64,000 nt of DNA. Source: Phytophthora colocasiae (lineage: Eukaryota > Oomycota > Peronosporomycetes > Peronosporales > Peronosporaceae). The position numbers and the translations under genes were made by a program. How positions within the stretch are numbered: the first letter of the stretch is position 1; every line of letters begins with the position of its first letter. Positions 42,979 through 53,300 of the stretch are shown piece after piece. The stretch is taken from the NCBI GenBank assembly GCA_018806915.1, contig JAGKQI010000034.1, positions 372,001 to 436,000 on the forward strand, read 5' to 3'. The notes under the pieces are model-generated. The model was given only the letters and a program-made list of their open reading frames with translations, searched no databases and had not been told where the DNA came from.

Positions 42979-43252
42979 GATGAAGCGCTTTTGGAAGTCT
43001 AAAATGTTTCTAGAAGTAGTGCTGTAAGTTCGAGGAGCTCATCTGGAACTTTTGTGTATCCATCTTGAAATTTGTGACGTAAACTGCAATCTGGTCCAAT
43101 CAGCGGCCAGATAGCGTTAATGTGTCGCAATTTTATCCCGTAATCAATGCTATATCGTGGTGGTGCGCTCGCTGCAAGCGCGTCTCCGCTGTGAGGCGAG
43201 GCAGGTATGTTTATGAAGAAGCCTTCTAATGGTATGCCAAGTTTCGCCGCTT
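42979..43252. other. Short spacer before copia insertion
   Basis: About 270 bp between the start of the DNL gene and the copia target site. It should contain the DNL promoter. No other feature is seen. Confidence 0.4.
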
Positions 43253-43257
43253 ATTTC
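43253..43257. repeat. Left target-site duplication of copia element
   Basis: ATTTC, repeated directly after the right LTR at 48628-48632. Confidence 0.85.
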
Positions 43258-43629
43258 TAGCAGAATCCTGATCTCGAGGTGGCTACATTCCGAGATGGCT
43301 ACACTACGAGTGTAAAGATGTCGCTTGAGCTGGAGCCTAGAAGGATGAGGGACAAGACGATCTGCGCGCTGTTGAAGGGAGACGCGTATGACCAAAGGGG
43401 GTCCTTTACTGTTGAAGGTGCTTGTGAGGCATGTCCAACGGGTTTTCCCTCCTCGTGTATGACACGTAGGCGTGGGCGACCATGCGATAGTTAATGGACT
43501 AATGTCACGGTGAGTTTTGCTTTGTGGACAAGAATCTATTGCTTCTCGTCTTGCTGTTCGATCAAGTAGGCACTTACGCGACCTGTGCAGTGCTGAGTGA
43601 GCTACCAACTACGAGCGAACTTGCTGCTA
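43258..43629 (+). repeat. 5' LTR of copia element
   Basis: 372 bp, starting TAGCAG and ending CTGCTA, a perfect 6-bp terminal inversion rather than the usual TG...CA. No difference from the 3' LTR was noticed. Confidence 0.9.
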
Positions 43630-43641
43630 GGTTATGAGCCC
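43630..43641 (+). other. Primer-binding site, complementary to initiator tRNA-Met anticodon arm
   Basis: GGTTATGAGCCC begins directly after the LTR. It is the reverse complement of GGGCTCATAACC, the anticodon stem-loop of eukaryotic initiator tRNA-Met with CAT in the middle. This is the internal (half-tRNA) priming known for Drosophila copia, not priming by the tRNA 3' end. Confidence 0.75.
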
Positions 43642-43667
43642 AAGGTTAGCTCAAGGACGGAAGTAAG

Positions 43668-46600
43668 ATGAGCAGTAATACAAGTCAAGCACCTACAAGT
43701 CAACAAAATGCGAGCCAGAGTACGACTAGTTCAAGCTCGGGTACATCTGCAAATACCGCAGTACAGTCTGTAATGACACCATCGTCTACTGGAGTGGCTG
43801 GAGGACACTCTTCGGTAGTGACGGCAGGAATTTCTAGTCAACCTGGTGGAGGAACAAATACTGTGATGCAAGTACCGAAACCGATGGGTAGTAGCAAGCC
43901 ACCCAAATTCGATGATACCTTTGAAGTGTACCAGATGCGACTTAAGTTGTATTTGGAGCAAAGAGATTCATGGGGTGTGGTGACTGGAGCTGAAACCCGA
44001 CACGCGACGGATCCTGTGTTGCAACGTCATTTTGATGATCGAAATCGGTTAGCCATGGAGACTATAATTCGTGGAGTAAAGGGACCTGATGCGCAAAAAG
44101 TGTGCAATTTCGACACTGCCAAAGAGATGTGGGAAACTCTAACAGCGGAGAAGACCCAGAGAGATTTTTCTTATGCAGTTCACTTGAAGCGCGAGCTGTA
44201 TACGTACTCGTATACACCAGGAAGGAAGATGGCTGATTATATTCAAGAGATGAACTCTCTTCGTCAGCGACTGCAGCACATGGGAACTAGTTTCGTAATT
44301 CAAGACAACGAGATGTCCCAGTTGCTGTTGATGGGGGTTTGTGCTGTACATCGGGAAGTAGTGACTCAATTTGATTTCTCTTTTCGACAAGGGATTCGTC
44401 CTAGTCTACAGCAAGTGAAGAACGCATTACTTTCACGGGACGAAATGGAAAAGATGGCTACGGATTCTGCGAGTAGTGGCGCACCGAATGGAAACAATGG
44501 AGTGGCTATGCATATGGGACAGCAGTTTCAAAGCCGAAACTCGGGTCAAGGGTCAACTTCTGGGTCTAACCAAGGCCAGAAGGAGCAGGTGCAGTCTACT
44601 GGCGCAGGAAAACGACGTGCAGTTCGTTGTTATCATTGTCATAAGTTAGGACATATGCGACGAGACTGTTGGCATTTTAAGAATAAGCAGACAAAAACTC
44701 AGCAGTCAAAGACCAATTCGCAGAATAAGGAGAAGAAGAAGGCCAAGAAGGACAAAGGTGGAAACAATGAAGCTCAACCGAATAATTCACCGACTACTGG
44801 TACAGCTGGCTACATGCGATTTGTGGAGACTGTGAAGAATGAAGAGGAGAGCAGTAGCAGCAGTAGTTCGGAAGGTGAAGGCTTCGTTGGAATGGCGATA
44901 CGTAAAGACAGACACGGCTCCAGAGGTGACTGGATGTTAGATTCGGGCACTACGTCGCACGTTTGCACGGAGCGTGAGCTGTTCACGAGTTTGAAAAAGT
45001 CAAAAGCCTCTTTCAAAGTGTGGAATGGAGGTGTTACGCAGGGAAATTTGTGTGGCACTGTGGTAATTGATGCGGTGGATGCACGGAGTCATACTGAATT
45101 GTCATTTGAGCTGAATAACGTGGAATTTTCTCCATCTGGACCTGTAAATTTACTCTTGTTGGAATCAGGCTGGGTGTTGACCACAAGCAATCCAAATGAA
45201 CTACCACGGAAGATGTTCCTGGCTTGTGAAGGACAATGTTTGGAATTTATTTTTCATGGACAGCATTACTGGTTAAACAATGGAAATTTCGAAGACAATG
45301 AAGCAGTTGTGATGTCAGCCGTCAGTTCTGATGCAAGTCCTTTGATGCGATGGCACGAGCGCTTAGCTCACTTGAATGAAGCTTCATTGAAGTACATGGC
45401 CAAGAACAACGTCGTGAAGGGAATGTCTCTCTCGTCAGTGCAGATGAGAACAAAACTGAAGTGTTTAAGTTGTATGGCGGCAAAGCGGAGACGAATGACG
45501 TTTGGAGACGCTACTGACAAGCGAACGAAAGTCAACTTCGAGCGTTTGACGTCTGACGTTTGCGATATGAGCAAATACTTGCCTGGCCTCGGAGCAACAC
45601 GATACTTTCAGCTAATACACGATGAGGGATCGCGGTACGTGTGGTGCTACATCCTGAAGAACAAAAGTGAAGCAGCAGGAAATACACGGCGGTTAATTGC
45701 TGAATTTTTGGCTGATGGTAAGAAGATAACGACGTTCACAAGTGACGGTGGAGGTGAATATATGACTAGTGAGCTGAAACTTTTCTTGGAAGAGAAGGGA
45801 ATTGTTTTTATTCCGACGCATCCGTATACGCCACAAGAGAACTGTCTCGTAGAAAAGATGAATGGAGTTCTCGTGAATAAGATGCGAGCAGTCATGCATG
45901 CTGCTAATTTACCGCTGGTGTTGTGGAATGAAGTCCTACGGTATGTCGTGGAAGTGTACAATCTGACGCCTACGAAAGCTTTGAATGGAATTACGCCCAC
46001 TGAAGTATTGACAGGCTTGAAACCGGACATCAGTCCACTGAAAGTATGTGGCTGTATAGGTTATGTGTTCGTACCGAAAGAGAAGCGAAAGAACAAGCTC
46101 TCGTCGAAAGCTGAGCCGGCACTATTCCTCGGATTTCCGAAGACCAAGCATGGCTACCGGTTACTGGATCTGCGTACGGGGAGGATAGTGGAAGCCCGCG
46201 ACGTCAAGTTCCGTGAGGATGTGACTGTCGAGCGCACATATCTTAATGCGTTGTTAAAAGGCAGACAGCATTATTACCCCCAAATCCCGTTTGTTCCGCT
46301 TCCAGTGGAATATGTTGCAGAGCAGTCGGTGAGAATGAATGCTATTAAAGATGCACGAGAGACTGTTAATCATGATTTGAGTGGCGATACTGACCAACAA
46401 GTGGGAACTACTCACGAAAGCCCCGATGATGGTAGAGATTCGGTGGGAGCTCAAGAAGAACGAGATGCCTGTGAGAATTCGGTGTTGTCGGATGAAGACG
46501 AGTCTGTAGACGAGGCTGATGTAAGTGATTCTCCGCAATGTACTCAACCACGGCGTAGCTCTAAAAGACAACGAGGATTGCGTCGTTCGCAACGGAAAAG

Positions 46601-47024
46601 GCAAGCAAATGTACGTCTACACGACTACATTCTTGCTGCTGTGGAAGCAATGGAATCACTTACAGGGAATCCTACTGTTGAAGAAGCATTAAATTCTCGT
46701 GATCGTGATGGCTGGTTGCGAGCAATGCAGAAGGAGATGGAAGCACATGAAATCAACGGCACATGGAGATTGGTCGATAGACCAAAACACCTGACCAACA
46801 TACTGAAATCTATCTGGGTGCTACGGCCAAAGCACAATGAAAAAGGGAAAGTTGAGCGACTCAAGGCTCAGCTGGCTGTAAAAGGCTGTGGACAGAAGTA
46901 TGGAGTTGATTATCTGGAGACATACTCTCCGGTGGTACGAATTGAAACAGTGCGCTTGCTTCTTATCCTGTCATTTCTATTGAGTCTCGAGTGCTATCAT
47001 GTTGACTTTGTCACGGCATTTTGA
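43668..47024 (+). CDS. Copia gag-pol polyprotein, first part (gag, protease, integrase, RT start)
   Basis: 1118 codons from an ATG 27 bp after the primer site. Gag (about 70-300) includes DTFEVYQMRLKLYLEQRDSW. The zinc knuckle CYHCHKLGHMRRDC is near residue 320. Protease active site WMLDSGTTSHVC lies near 422, the pre-integrase HHCC region RWHERLAHLNEASLKYM near 560, and the integrase core FTSDGGGEYM near 690 with PQENCLVEKMNGVLVNKMRA. The reverse transcriptase begins near 1015 (WLRAMQKEMEAHEINGTW, AQLAVKGCGQKYGVDYLETY). The frame stops at TAF, in the middle of the RT palm, because of a frame change with the next reading frame. The polyprotein is therefore broken as sequenced. Confidence 0.9.
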   Translation: MSSNTSQAPTSQQNASQSTTSSSSGTSANTAVQSVMTPSSTGVAGGHSSVVTAGISSQPGGGTNTVMQVPKPMGSSKPPKFDDTFEVYQMRLKLYLEQRDSWGVVTGAETRHATDPVLQRHFDDRNRLAMETIIRGVKGPDAQKVCNFDTAKEMWETLTAEKTQRDFSYAVHLKRELYTYSYTPGRKMADYIQEMNSLRQRLQHMGTSFVIQDNEMSQLLLMGVCAVHREVVTQFDFSFRQGIRPSLQQVKNALLSRDEMEKMATDSASSGAPNGNNGVAMHMGQQFQSRNSGQGSTSGSNQGQKEQVQSTGAGKRRAVRCYHCHKLGHMRRDCWHFKNKQTKTQQSKTNSQNKEKKKAKKDKGGNNEAQPNNSPTTGTAGYMRFVETVKNEEESSSSSSSEGEGFVGMAIRKDRHGSRGDWMLDSGTTSHVCTERELFTSLKKSKASFKVWNGGVTQGNLCGTVVIDAVDARSHTELSFELNNVEFSPSGPVNLLLLESGWVLTTSNPNELPRKMFLACEGQCLEFIFHGQHYWLNNGNFEDNEAVVMSAVSSDASPLMRWHERLAHLNEASLKYMAKNNVVKGMSLSSVQMRTKLKCLSCMAAKRRRMTFGDATDKRTKVNFERLTSDVCDMSKYLPGLGATRYFQLIHDEGSRYVWCYILKNKSEAAGNTRRLIAEFLADGKKITTFTSDGGGEYMTSELKLFLEEKGIVFIPTHPYTPQENCLVEKMNGVLVNKMRAVMHAANLPLVLWNEVLRYVVEVYNLTPTKALNGITPTEVLTGLKPDISPLKVCGCIGYVFVPKEKRKNKLSSKAEPALFLGFPKTKHGYRLLDLRTGRIVEARDVKFREDVTVERTYLNALLKGRQHYYPQIPFVPLPVEYVAEQSVRMNAIKDARETVNHDLSGDTDQQVGTTHESPDDGRDSVGAQEERDACENSVLSDEDESVDEADVSDSPQCTQPRRSSKRQRGLRRSQRKRQANVRLHDYILAAVEAMESLTGNPTVEEALNSRDRDGWLRAMQKEMEAHEINGTWRLVDRPKHLTNILKSIWVLRPKHNEKGKVERLKAQLAVKGCGQKYGVDYLETYSPVVRIETVRLLLILSFLLSLECYHVDFVTAF

Positions 47025-48243
47025 ATGGAGTGTTAATGGGGTTCAGATTTTTATGGAGCAACCAGAATACTTCAAGGATGGCACGGATCGTGTGTGTGAG
47101 CTCCTAAAAGGACTCTATGGACTCAAGCAAGCATCGAGGCTCTGGTACCAAACACTACATGACTATTTATTGGAGATTGGCTTTACACAGTGTGATTTCG
47201 ATGTGGGTTTGTACCAGAGACGGAAGAATGGAAATGTGGTATATCTTACGGTGTACGTGGATGACTTGCTCATTTTTGGAGACAAGGTGAACATTGAGTT
47301 AGTGATCGACGAGTTGGCTGCAAAGTTTGCTCTGAAGAATCTTGGAAGAGTGAAGCACATTCTTTCCATGGAGGTGAAGTACATTCCAGGGAAACTATTG
47401 TGTCTTTCACAGACAGCTTACATTGATCGGTTGCTGGAGCGCTTTGGAATGCGCGAAGCTCACTCAGTTGGATCGCCTATGATGCAGAATGAAGAATTAC
47501 CTCCGATTGAAAGAGATGAAAGTAAAATTAATGATCCGAGTATACCTTTTCGAGAATTGGTGGGAGCGTTGCAGTATTTGGTAGGTTGTACAAGACCTGA
47601 CTTAGCAAATGCAGTGCGAAGCCTCGCAAAGTATTCCAGCTCCTATACTAAGGGGAATTATGAGTGCGCAAAGCGATTGTTGCGGTATTTACGTGGCACG
47701 CGGACGTACGGCCTGGTATATCGATGTGGAGGGGAAGTACAACCGATGCGAATTGATGCATTCTGCGATGCTGATCACGCCAATTGTCCGGAAACGAGTC
47801 GGTCTGTTACAGGCTATTTGCTGTGTTTGAACAATTGCCCCTTTCTGTTCAAGAGCAAGCAGCAAACGAAGGTGACCACTGCTACATGCAGCTCGGAGCT
47901 GTTAGAAGCGAGCATGTGTGTTGAAGACTTAATTTGGGCTAGGAAACTACTGAAAGAGATCCAGAATGAATCTCTGCCGTGCTCTATCCTGAACATGGAC
48001 AACCAAAGCACCATTAAGGTGGTCACGGAGCCTGGAAATTATAAGAATATGAAGAACTCTGCTAAGAAGAGTCGCCAAATCGCTGAGTTCGTGAAGAAGA
48101 AAAAGCTAAAAGTGGAATACGTCTCGAGTTCAGAGAACGTAGCTGATATTTTCACGAAAGCGTTGGGACCACAGCGGTTCCAGAGTCTCCGTCAAGCGCT
48201 GCACGTTGAAGACGTGGCAGCAGCAATTCTGGTCCAGCATTAA
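47020..48243 (+). CDS. Copia pol, second part (RT remainder and RNase H)
   Basis: Continues the polyprotein in another frame: IFMEQPEYFKDGTDRVCELL, KGLYGLKQASRLWYQTL, the RT catalytic YVDDLLIFGD, then RNase H with AFCDADHANCPETSRSVTGY and KQQTKVTTATCSSELLEASM, ending in SSENVADIFTKALGPQRFQS just before the purine tract. The open frame is listed from 46999, but homologous sequence starts around 47040. Between the two parts, two 1-base losses in T and A runs explain the frame change. All catalytic motifs in this part look intact. Confidence 0.88.
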   Translation, partial: FEWSVNGVQIFMEQPEYFKDGTDRVCELLKGLYGLKQASRLWYQTLHDYLLEIGFTQCDFDVGLYQRRKNGNVVYLTVYVDDLLIFGDKVNIELVIDELAAKFALKNLGRVKHILSMEVKYIPGKLLCLSQTAYIDRLLERFGMREAHSVGSPMMQNEELPPIERDESKINDPSIPFRELVGALQYLVGCTRPDLANAVRSLAKYSSSYTKGNYECAKRLLRYLRGTRTYGLVYRCGGEVQPMRIDAFCDADHANCPETSRSVTGYLLCLNNCPFLFKSKQQTKVTTATCSSELLEASMCVEDLIWARKLLKEIQNESLPCSILNMDNQSTIKVVTEPGNYKNMKNSAKKSRQIAEFVKKKKLKVEYVSSSENVADIFTKALGPQRFQSLRQALHVEDVAAAILVQH

Positions 48244-48245
48244 GC

Positions 48246-48255
48246 GAGGTGGGAG
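48246..48255 (+). other. Polypurine tract
   Basis: GAGGTGGGAG (one T) sits directly before the 3' LTR and would prime plus-strand synthesis. Confidence 0.75.
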
Positions 48256-48627
48256 TAGCAGAATCCTGATCTCGAGGTGGCTACATTCCGAGATGGCTAC
48301 ACTACGAGTGTAAAGATGTCGCTTGAGCTGGAGCCTAGAAGGATGAGGGACAAGACGATCTGCGCGCTGTTGAAGGGAGACGCGTATGACCAAAGGGGGT
48401 CCTTTACTGTTGAAGGTGCTTGTGAGGCATGTCCAACGGGTTTTCCCTCCTCGTGTATGACACGTAGGCGTGGGCGACCATGCGATAGTTAATGGACTAA
48501 TGTCACGGTGAGTTTTGCTTTGTGGACAAGAATCTATTGCTTCTCGTCTTGCTGTTCGATCAAGTAGGCACTTACGCGACCTGTGCAGTGCTGAGTGAGC
48601 TACCAACTACGAGCGAACTTGCTGCTA
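48256..48627 (+). repeat. 3' LTR of copia element
   Basis: 372 bp, TAGCAG...CTGCTA, same length and apparently same sequence as the 5' LTR; followed by the ATTTC target duplication at 48628-48632. Confidence 0.9.
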
Positions 48628-48774
48628 ATTTCGCTGTATTGAGCGTGCTGTGTAGTTGGGGCACTTGCCCCAACTATCACAGCGGTCAAACTTGATATGC
48701 AGATAAATTATTGCAGTGAATCTCTCTACCCTTATAAACCAGTTGTGCCATTAATCAGTATGGGATGAAAAGAT

Positions 48775-51450
48775 ATGCGGCTCTTGCTGCTCTTGGCCCT
48801 GTGTCTGGAGCTGGTAGACGGTATCAGTTTGGCCTCTGTCACTCCGGCACGGTCAGATGCAGGCGTCACTGGAACGGTGAATGTGGCGTTCACGACAAGC
48901 ATCGACGTTCCCGTTGGCGGGACGATCATGGTGACGTTCCCCTCCACTTTCTACGTGGATTCTACCTCAGCATTTTCCAATCCCGTTGGGTTTGATCCAT
49001 CCAGCTCTATTGCTGCAACGCCAGCTACTGGAGTGGTGACAATCACCATTGCCACGACAGATGCTGGAGCTGGAGCCATCTCGTTCACCTTGGACAGTAT
49101 CTCGTATCCAGGTTAAAATAATTTTGCAGAAGTATCTTCTTGCTGTAAAAGCTTACCTCGCTATGCCGATTGCTTGTAGGTTTGGGCACAACTGCTAGCT
49201 ACTCAATTCGTACGAAGAACGCAGGTGGTTCGACACTTGAGTCGACTACAGTATCAGGATCCTTGTTCAACCCCTGGCCCATGACCACTGCTGCAACGGT
49301 GGCAGCTGCTTCTCCTTCAGCCGGCAGAACAACGTCGTACACAGTGAGTTTTACTACCGATGTCAAGTTGCGTATTGGGAGTGTAATTGCGTTGAAAGTT
49401 CCGATCCTCAGCAGCAGTGTGATCGTCTTCACTGGTGCTACCCTTGGAGCTTTAATTGGTATTAATCCTGCCTCGACAGTGCTGCGAGTGGCTTCGCCGT
49501 ATATTTTACTAACAATTGCTGGCCAAGACATCGCGGCTGGGTCAGCCTTACAGATCACGTACAACAACATCATCAACGCTGCAGCACAGCTAACGCCAGT
49601 GTTTTACGTGGACACACGACATCCAAACGGTGCCGTTTTTCAAGTTGGACCGACAACAAATGGACTCACTTTCACGAGCACTACACTTCCATCAGCGACA
49701 TTAACCCCCGTATCCTATTGGGCTGGAGTTAAGACGAATTACGACGTAGTGTTCGCTAACGCAGCCTACCTGTCATCAGGGAGTCGGGTGGACATTACCT
49801 TTCCAGCTACCTTTGACATTAGTGGCATAAGTCTGACCCGCAGCACCAATTTGCCCACTATGAACACCTTGTCGGTACTCAGCGCAACTGCCAGAGTAAC
49901 ACTGGGAAGCGTAGCTGTACAACCTGGAACCGGTCGCGGGTTTACCCTGGAGAATATCGTAAACCCTGGATCTACCTGTGACGAATATATCGTGGAATAC
50001 TGTGCTGTGGGAAGTCCGTACACAATTTCAATCAGCGACAGCGCTGGAAACCCATTCGAAATGCTAACAACAGTAGCTGGGACACCCATTGTGAAGAAGC
50101 CACTCACCTATGGCCGTGTGCGTCCGTTACTCAAGACTCCAATCACACTCACGGTTGCCACGGTGACACTGGATACTGAGACAACAATCCCTCTCGGGGG
50201 CTTTATCGAAGTAGTGCTCCCTTCTGGTTACAGTGTTGGGTCAGGTACGATCACGGCTAGTGCCTTGATAAACATTCCCACTGCTAGTACTGCTGTCACC
50301 TCCACGTCGAACTCGGTCAAGTTACTGATTGCAGGTACGAGTATTCCTGCAAGTTCTGGAATTTCATTCACAGTCGACAAGATCACTACTCCGCCAAACT
50401 CGGCGGTTGGAATTTTTATCGTTCGTACTCGAGATGCAGGAGGGAATATCATCGAAGAAGGCAACACTATCGGTGGTGAAGGGTGCACGTACGTGAAGGA
50501 CTGCAGTGGACATGGCACTTGCACGCTGTTATCGAAGGTTTGTATATGCCACACTGGCTGGGGTGCACCAACCGACATAGCGGACTACAAGTCTCCAGAT
50601 TGTTCCACTCGTAAGTATCCTATTGCTGGGTATTGTAGAGGATTTCCTAACGATATTCATTGAATGCAGGTGTATGTCCATCGGACTATGCGTGGAACTC
50701 CATCCCAACAAGCACCACAACATCCCATGACATCCTGGTCGAGTGCTCTGGGATGGGTGAATGTGATCGAACTGCTGGAACTTGCTCATGCTTTCCTGGT
50801 TTTGAAGGGACTGCATGCGAAAGAAGTACTCTTTTGCTAATACTTTATGCTGATATTTTGATTTTGACCTGTGCTTGTTTCATGAGCAGCGAGTTGTCCA
50901 AACGATTGCTCGGATCAAGGCGTCTGCATGAGCATGCGTGAAATGGCTGCTGCCAAGAACGCGTTGCCCATTTCTTCTCCAACAACCTACGGAAGTGATC
51001 CGGTAGGTCCGTTGTCAAAGGATTTCATGGACTCCAATCGTTTAATGCTCTCTCGCAGTTCTCCAACACTTGGGACGCTGATAGGATTTTCGGCTGTGTA
51101 TGTGACTCCGGTTGGGCTGTCGGGACGGCGAGAGATGAAGTACAAGCCACTGAGTACTTTGGCGCGGACTGCTCGCTTCGTACGTTATACCCCTGCTCAA
51201 GGCTTATGAGTTTCACTAACTTCAAATTGCAGGACACTGCCCCACTGGAAACGACCCTGCCACAACTGAAGACGAAACCAATTGCCTGGGTAAGACTGTA
51301 CCGGGAGGCACTGCGGTAGGCGCTGCTGGGAATAAATGCCTAGTTGAATGCTCCAACCGAGGCGTGTGCAACTACAAAAACGGTATCTGTTCCTGCTTCC
51401 AAGGATATACGGGGTACGCTTGTCAAACACAAGACAGCCTCGCCAATTAG
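48775..51450 (+). CDS. Secreted surface protein: beta-rich repeats and EGF-like modules
   Basis: Signal peptide MRLLLLLALCLELVDG. Exon 1 is 48775-49111, exon 2 49180-50610, exon 3 from 50670, with further exons to 51450. The first 560 residues are Ser/Thr/Val-rich with about four similar units of roughly 120 residues (GGTIMVTFPSTFYVDST, GSVIALKVPI, GSRVDITFPATFDIS, GGFIEVVLPSGYSVGSG). Each looks like a beta-sandwich repeat. The C-terminus has four EGF-like modules: CSGHGTCTLLSKVCICHTGW, CSGMGECDRTAGTCSCFPGF, CPNDCSDQGVCM...CVCDSGW and CSNRGVCNYKNGICSCFQGY. No membrane anchor is seen at the end. It is likely a zoospore, cyst or wall surface adhesin. The copia element sits 148 bp upstream and may affect its expression. 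Confidence 0.8.
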
Positions 51451-51620
51451 AGGAAGGAAGATCGCATTACCGATAGATGTCACTGTCCAGCTTGCTGTGC
51501 GTTTAAATAAGTATGACTAGCTGCAATGTCCTGCTCGCTTCCCGCCTCCGTTCTAAGGAAATCGCGGTGTCGACCGATAGTCAAAAAGTCGGTCGATTGT
51601 AAAATTTTGGCAGCACCGAG

Positions 51621-53300
51621 TTATTCCATCTGAAGAAGTAGCTCCTTTTCGTCCAGGGCCTTCTTCGTGCTGATGTCGCAAATGTAGACCTTCGACTTGC
51701 GCTTCAAGTCGATCTTGGCAAGCTTGGACGGGGGGAGGTCATTCACCGTAGCTTCCACGAAACCACGTTCCAAAAACCAGTGCGCCGTTCTCGTCGTCAT
51801 CACAAACAGCTTGGTCACGCCCATTGCTGCAGACTTGCGCATAATGTATCCCAGCATTGCGTTTCCCTTGCCAAGGTTTCGGTACGTCGGGTCCACAGCC
51901 ACACACCCCATTTCGGCAAAGTTGTTCTCGTATGGTTGCAGTGTGCAGCAAGCGATGATCGCTCCATCACGCTCCACGACCGTAAAAGTGTCCACGTTGC
52001 TCTCAATCTGCTCCTGGTCACGCGACACCAGCACATCGTCGTCCAGCAGCGGCTGAATGAGGCGCATGATGCTCACAATGTCGTTAGTCGTGGCCATGCG
52101 GATCCCTTCGTACATGTGCTTAGTTATCATAAGACCTTCACCGTCGCGGGTAAAGAGTTCCTGCAGTAAGCCTCCATCAATGTGTCGGCTCACAAGATGC
52201 GAACGCTTGACGCCGTTTACACAGGCCTTGATGGATTCCTTCAGGTACAAGAGGAAATCGCCGCTAATATCCGGATTCTGACGTGCCAGCTCTACATACT
52301 GCTGTGCCTGTTCAATTATCAGAGTCTGCACCACCGAGTTCGATCGCGAGTCGATCAGCTCCTCCCCGTTGTGCATGAAGATGAGTTTGGCGCTATCCAA
52401 CTGAATCGCGCATTTGCTAGCCACCTGCTCTGAGAGGCAGTTGAAAACCTCCCCACTTGCACTGTATCCGATGCTGGAGATAAGGACAATGTCTCCGTCA
52501 TCCAACGCTGCCCGCACCTTGTCCACATTGAGTCGTCGCATCTCCCCAGTGTTTTTAAAATCCACACCGCCTCGAACTCCAACAGGTTGCGCTGTGATGA
52601 AGTTTCCTGAGGCAATATTGATAGTCCTAGCTCGTCCAGGTGAGTTGACGATCCCTCGACCGAGGTAACTCTCGATCTGGAAGCGCACAGAGCCTGCTGC
52701 GTCCATTGCACACTGAAGCTCCATTGGTCCCGTGATGCGCATGCCGCAGTCGAACCTCTGCGAGAGCTTACGAAGTGACAGTTGCCTGTTCAATTGTGGT
52801 CGAGAACCAGCCACTAGCACCAGCTTAACGCCGAACGTGTTAAGCAGCGCAATGTCGTGCATCACAGCTCCAAAGAGGTTGGACTCGACCAATTGGCCTG
52901 GTAAATGGATGACCATGGTAGTTCCTCGATGGAAATTGATGTACGGCGACATGTCTCGGAACATGGCAGTGAAGGAGGACGGCCCTACAGTGGCATTGCG
53001 GCCTTCAGTTTGTAGTGCCTGCTGCACACGTAGACACTCCGGGGGTACAATTGGCATGAAGTCGGAGTACGGACCCTGGTTGTCTTCAGTGGGAGGTTCC
53101 AGACCCACGGGTCCAAATCCATGCCCATGTCCGTGTCCACCTCCAAGTGACTCGTTCAAAGGCGCAGAGGGCGTCGCAACCTGCAGAGCAGCGCGGGACA
53201 ACGTGAAGACGCGGAAGCTGCCCAGAGACGAGCGCGAGCGGCCGCAGACGGACGAGAAGAGCAATCTGCGCGAGTTCAGGACGCCGGCACGGACCCACAT
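51621..53300 (-). CDS. N-acetylglutamate synthase, ArgA type (559 aa)
   Basis: First enzyme of arginine biosynthesis: acetyl-CoA plus glutamate to N-acetylglutamate. The start MWVRAGVLNSRRLLFSSVCG gives a basic mitochondrial presequence; an upstream in-frame ATG (53474) would read a poly-Pro and poly-G derived tract and is rejected. An amino-acid-kinase fold follows: GTTMVIHLPGQLVESNLFGA, GVKLVLVAGSRPQLNRQL and DDGDIVLISSIGYSASGEVF. Then a GNAT acetyltransferase: FAEMGCVAVDPTYRNLGKGN, AMLGYIMRKSAAMGVTKLFV and TAHWFLERGFVEA. This kinase-GNAT fusion is the bacterial/plant layout rather than the animal one. The catalytic core is intact. Confidence 0.92.
   Translation of the reverse strand: MWVRAGVLNSRRLLFSSVCGRSRSSLGSFRVFTLSRAALQVATPSAPLNESLGGGHGHGHGFGPVGLEPPTEDNQGPYSDFMPIVPPECLRVQQALQTEGRNATVGPSSFTAMFRDMSPYINFHRGTTMVIHLPGQLVESNLFGAVMHDIALLNTFGVKLVLVAGSRPQLNRQLSLRKLSQRFDCGMRITGPMELQCAMDAAGSVRFQIESYLGRGIVNSPGRARTINIASGNFITAQPVGVRGGVDFKNTGEMRRLNVDKVRAALDDGDIVLISSIGYSASGEVFNCLSEQVASKCAIQLDSAKLIFMHNGEELIDSRSNSVVQTLIIEQAQQYVELARQNPDISGDFLLYLKESIKACVNGVKRSHLVSRHIDGGLLQELFTRDGEGLMITKHMYEGIRMATTNDIVSIMRLIQPLLDDDVLVSRDQEQIESNVDTFTVVERDGAIIACCTLQPYENNFAEMGCVAVDPTYRNLGKGNAMLGYIMRKSAAMGVTKLFVMTTRTAHWFLERGFVEATVNDLPPSKLAKIDLKRKSKVYICDISTKKALDEKELLLQME

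Larger units (their letters stand above)
43258..48627 (+). mobile_element. Ty1/copia LTR retrotransposon, near-complete and recent
   Basis: A 5370-bp element with 372-bp LTRs that read the same by eye, a 5-bp target duplication, a primer-binding site, gag-pol in two frames and a purine tract. Domain order gag, protease, integrase, reverse transcriptase, RNase H is that of copia. LTR identity implies insertion very recently on an evolutionary scale. Confidence 0.95.

Noticed and set aside
43279..43494. 71-codon frames repeated at 43279 and 48277
   Set aside because: They lie inside the two LTRs and are the same sequence twice. No protein is expected.
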